A stretch of DNA of 64,000 nt, from positions 1,984,001 through 2,048,000 of the forward strand of contig NZ_CP006764.1 in the NCBI RefSeq assembly GCF_000767055.1. Reading direction: 5' to 3'. The notes under the pieces are model-generated. The model searched no databases. It had not been told where the DNA came from and worked only from the letters and a program-made list of their open reading frames with translations. The stretch is from Corynebacterium doosanense CAU 212 = DSM 45436 (GTDB lineage Bacteria; Actinomycetota; Actinomycetes; Mycobacteriales; Mycobacteriaceae). Positions 62,627-64,000 of this stretch are shown in pieces. Made by a program: the position numbers and the translations under genes. How positions within the stretch are numbered: the first letter of the stretch is position 1; every line of letters starts with the position of its first letter.

Positions 62627-63796
62627 ATGACCACCGAACCTGCCGAACTGCTCGCCCGCTCCCGCTTCTACGGTGCCAAGTCCGAGCCCATTGACGCCGT
62701 CGCCGTCGTCGAATCCGCACCCGCGCCCGGCGGCAGGCTGGAGTTGTGGGAGGTCACCCACGGACAGGTGACCGACACGTACCAGATGCTTGTCGACGAC
62801 TCCGGTGAGGACGTCCTCGGCCGCGAGGACGTGGCCACGGAGTACGGCCGGCTCCTCGCCCGGGGTGAGGCCCCCGGGTTCGGCACCGTGCACGGCACCG
62901 CCCCCCTCCGCGAGGGGGACACCGGCCGGGCACTCAAGGGTGAGCAGTCCAACACCTCGCTGCTCTTCACCGACGCGGACGGGTCCGGATCGGTGATGGT
63001 CAAGGTGTTCCGCAAGCTCGAGGACGGCCTCAGCCCGGACGTCGAGCTGCTCAGCGAGATCCCGGACTGCCCGAACATCGCGCCGGTGCGTGGATGGATC
63101 ACCCACGACGGCGTGACCCTGGCGATGGTGCAGGACTTCGTCGCCGGCGGAAGCGACGGCTGGCAGAGCGCCCTCGACGTCGCGGCCGCCGGGGAGTCCT
63201 TCGCCGACGAGGCCAGGGAGCTCGGCCGGGCGATGCGCACCGTGCACGAGCACCTCGCCCGGGCATTCGACACCGTGGAGGTTCCCGCCGCGGAGATCGG
63301 CGAGCGGCTGTACCGCCAGGCCGAGGAGGCCGCCCGGCGGTTCCCGTCGCTTCTCGAGCACCTGCCCGCCGCGCGGAGCACCTTCGAGAAGCTGGACGGG
63401 AACGTGCCTGTCCAGCGAGTGCACGGCGATCTCCACCTCGGTCAGGTGCTGCGCACCGCCGACCGCTACATCCTCATCGACTTCGAGGGCGAGCCCGCCC
63501 GGCCGCTGGCGCAGCGCCGGCTGCCGGACAGCCCGCTGCGCGACGTGGCGGGCATGCTGCGCTCGCTCGACTACGCAGCGCATTTCCCCGTCACAGACGG
63601 CCCCGGCCTCTCCGACCCGGCCGCGTGGGTAGCCGAGGCCGCTAGCGCGCTGCTCGAGGGTTACGGCACCTCGCCTTCCCCGCTTCTCGACGCATACCTG
63701 CTGGACAAGGCGCTCTATGAGGTCGGTTACGAGCTCAACAACCGCCCCGACTGGGCCTGGATCCCCGCCGACGCCGTGCGCCGCATCACCGGCTAG
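62627..63796 (+). CDS. Maltokinase-like (Mak/Pep2 family) sugar kinase
   Basis: 389 residues with the kinase fold of actinobacterial maltokinases: catalytic VHGDLHLGQVL and metal-binding LIDFEGEPARPLAQRRLP, then SPLRDVAGMLRSLDYAAH, all close to Mak. Mak makes maltose 1-phosphate from ATP and maltose for glucan synthesis. No treS or glgE is next to it, and at 389 residues it is shorter than the usual 440-460; related glucosamine kinases are an alternative. GH15 and malQ in the same window handle related glucans. Confidence 0.78.
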   Translation: MTTEPAELLARSRFYGAKSEPIDAVAVVESAPAPGGRLELWEVTHGQVTDTYQMLVDDSGEDVLGREDVATEYGRLLARGEAPGFGTVHGTAPLREGDTGRALKGEQSNTSLLFTDADGSGSVMVKVFRKLEDGLSPDVELLSEIPDCPNIAPVRGWITHDGVTLAMVQDFVAGGSDGWQSALDVAAAGESFADEARELGRAMRTVHEHLARAFDTVEVPAAEIGERLYRQAEEAARRFPSLLEHLPAARSTFEKLDGNVPVQRVHGDLHLGQVLRTADRYILIDFEGEPARPLAQRRLPDSPLRDVAGMLRSLDYAAHFPVTDGPGLSDPAAWVAEAASALLEGYGTSPSPLLDAYLLDKALYEVGYELNNRPDWAWIPADAVRRITG

Positions 63797-63831
63797 CCGG
63801 CAAAAAATTAGTGACTCAGTACACGTCAAGG

Positions 63832-63837
63832 TAATCT
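63832..63837 (+). promoter_or_regulatory. -10 box TAATCT upstream of brnQ
   Basis: AT-rich hexamer about 45 bases before the brnQ ATG, in the AT-richest stretch of this end of the window. Confidence 0.5.
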
Positions 63838-63882
63838 GACCCGGACAATTCACAGCCACTTCCGAACGGGGTATCAGACACC

Positions 63883-64000
63883 ATGTCCACCGCACTCACT
63901 TCCGGCGACGCCGGCGCCTCGAGGAAGGGGCACACCGGCATCATCATCGCCACCTCGTTGATGCTGTTCTCCATGTTCTTCGGCGCCGGAAACCTCATCT
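63883..64000 (+). CDS. brnQ: Branched-chain amino acid transporter BrnQ (5' part only)
   Basis: Only 39 residues are inside the window. After a polar start (MSTALTSGDAGASRKGHTG) the first helix reads LMLFSMFFGAGNLI, the family signature of BrnQ/LIVCS Na+-coupled Leu/Ile/Val carriers. The position after aecD agrees. Cut by the window end. Confidence 0.85.
   Translation, partial: MSTALTSGDAGASRKGHTGIIIATSLMLFSMFFGAGNLI

Overview
The window looks like the chromosome of a high-GC Corynebacterium or a close actinobacterial relative. Several blocks have the gene order known from corynebacteria: glyS / ArsR regulator / zur; hrcA-dnaJ-rsmE-phoH-ybeY followed by era-recO-uppS; aecD before brnQ; and dnaG next to dgt. 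Many genes start at the ATG only 7-8 bases after a TANNNT -10 box, the leaderless arrangement common in actinobacteria. There is no rRNA, CRISPR array, prophage or IS element. Two tRNA genes are present (CAT anticodon; Asn-GTT).

Layout. 1-16.5 kb: mostly metabolic, transport and regulatory genes. They are a secreted esterase (cut by the window edge), two TRIC-family channels, an HhH protein, an NAD(P)-binding protein, a TOBE/HTH regulator, a serine hydrolase, a 13E12-type HNH protein, a quinone oxidoreductase, a BrkB membrane protein, a GMC oxidoreductase, a divergent MarR/MFS pair with a clear operator, UDP-glucose dehydrogenase, ferritin, a frameshifted unknown gene and an ArsB/SLC13-like permease. 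16.5-22.6 kb: tRNA(CAT), two tiny membrane proteins, PhoD, a doubly frameshifted membrane protein, tRNA-Asn, a DoxX protein, an SDR and a 0.6-kb gene-free structured region. 22.6-31.8 kb: a divergent G6PD-like / GH15 pair, dnaG with a degenerate zinc site, a secreted RNase with its barstar-like inhibitor, dgt and a YdcF protein.

31.8-46.5 kb: a TPM-domain protein; glyS with two coupled followers; ArsR and Zur regulators; then a long leftward housekeeping run (hrcA, dnaJ, rsmE, phoH, ybeY, pdxY, era, recO, uppS, VIT1-like) for heat shock control, 16S rRNA maturation, DNA repair and cell-wall lipid carrier synthesis. 46.5-52.3 kb: two hairpin repeats, an AbiEi-like/DUF559 nuclease, hemW, a tandem CNNM pair and an unknown helical protein. 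52.3-64 kb: long-chain acyl-CoA ligase, malQ, three tiny genes, a carboxylesterase, idi, a lipoprotein, an ABC exporter, aecD, a maltokinase-like kinase and the start of brnQ.

Genome-scale patterns stand out more than any single gene. The 10-mer CGTCGATAAG occurs 12 times on the two strands, far above chance. Five same-strand gene pairs use the upstream stop codon as the first three bases of the next gene's -10 box. Eight convergent pairs overlap by exactly 4 bases, six of them sharing CTAG. All coordinates and motifs were read by eye; no database search was run.
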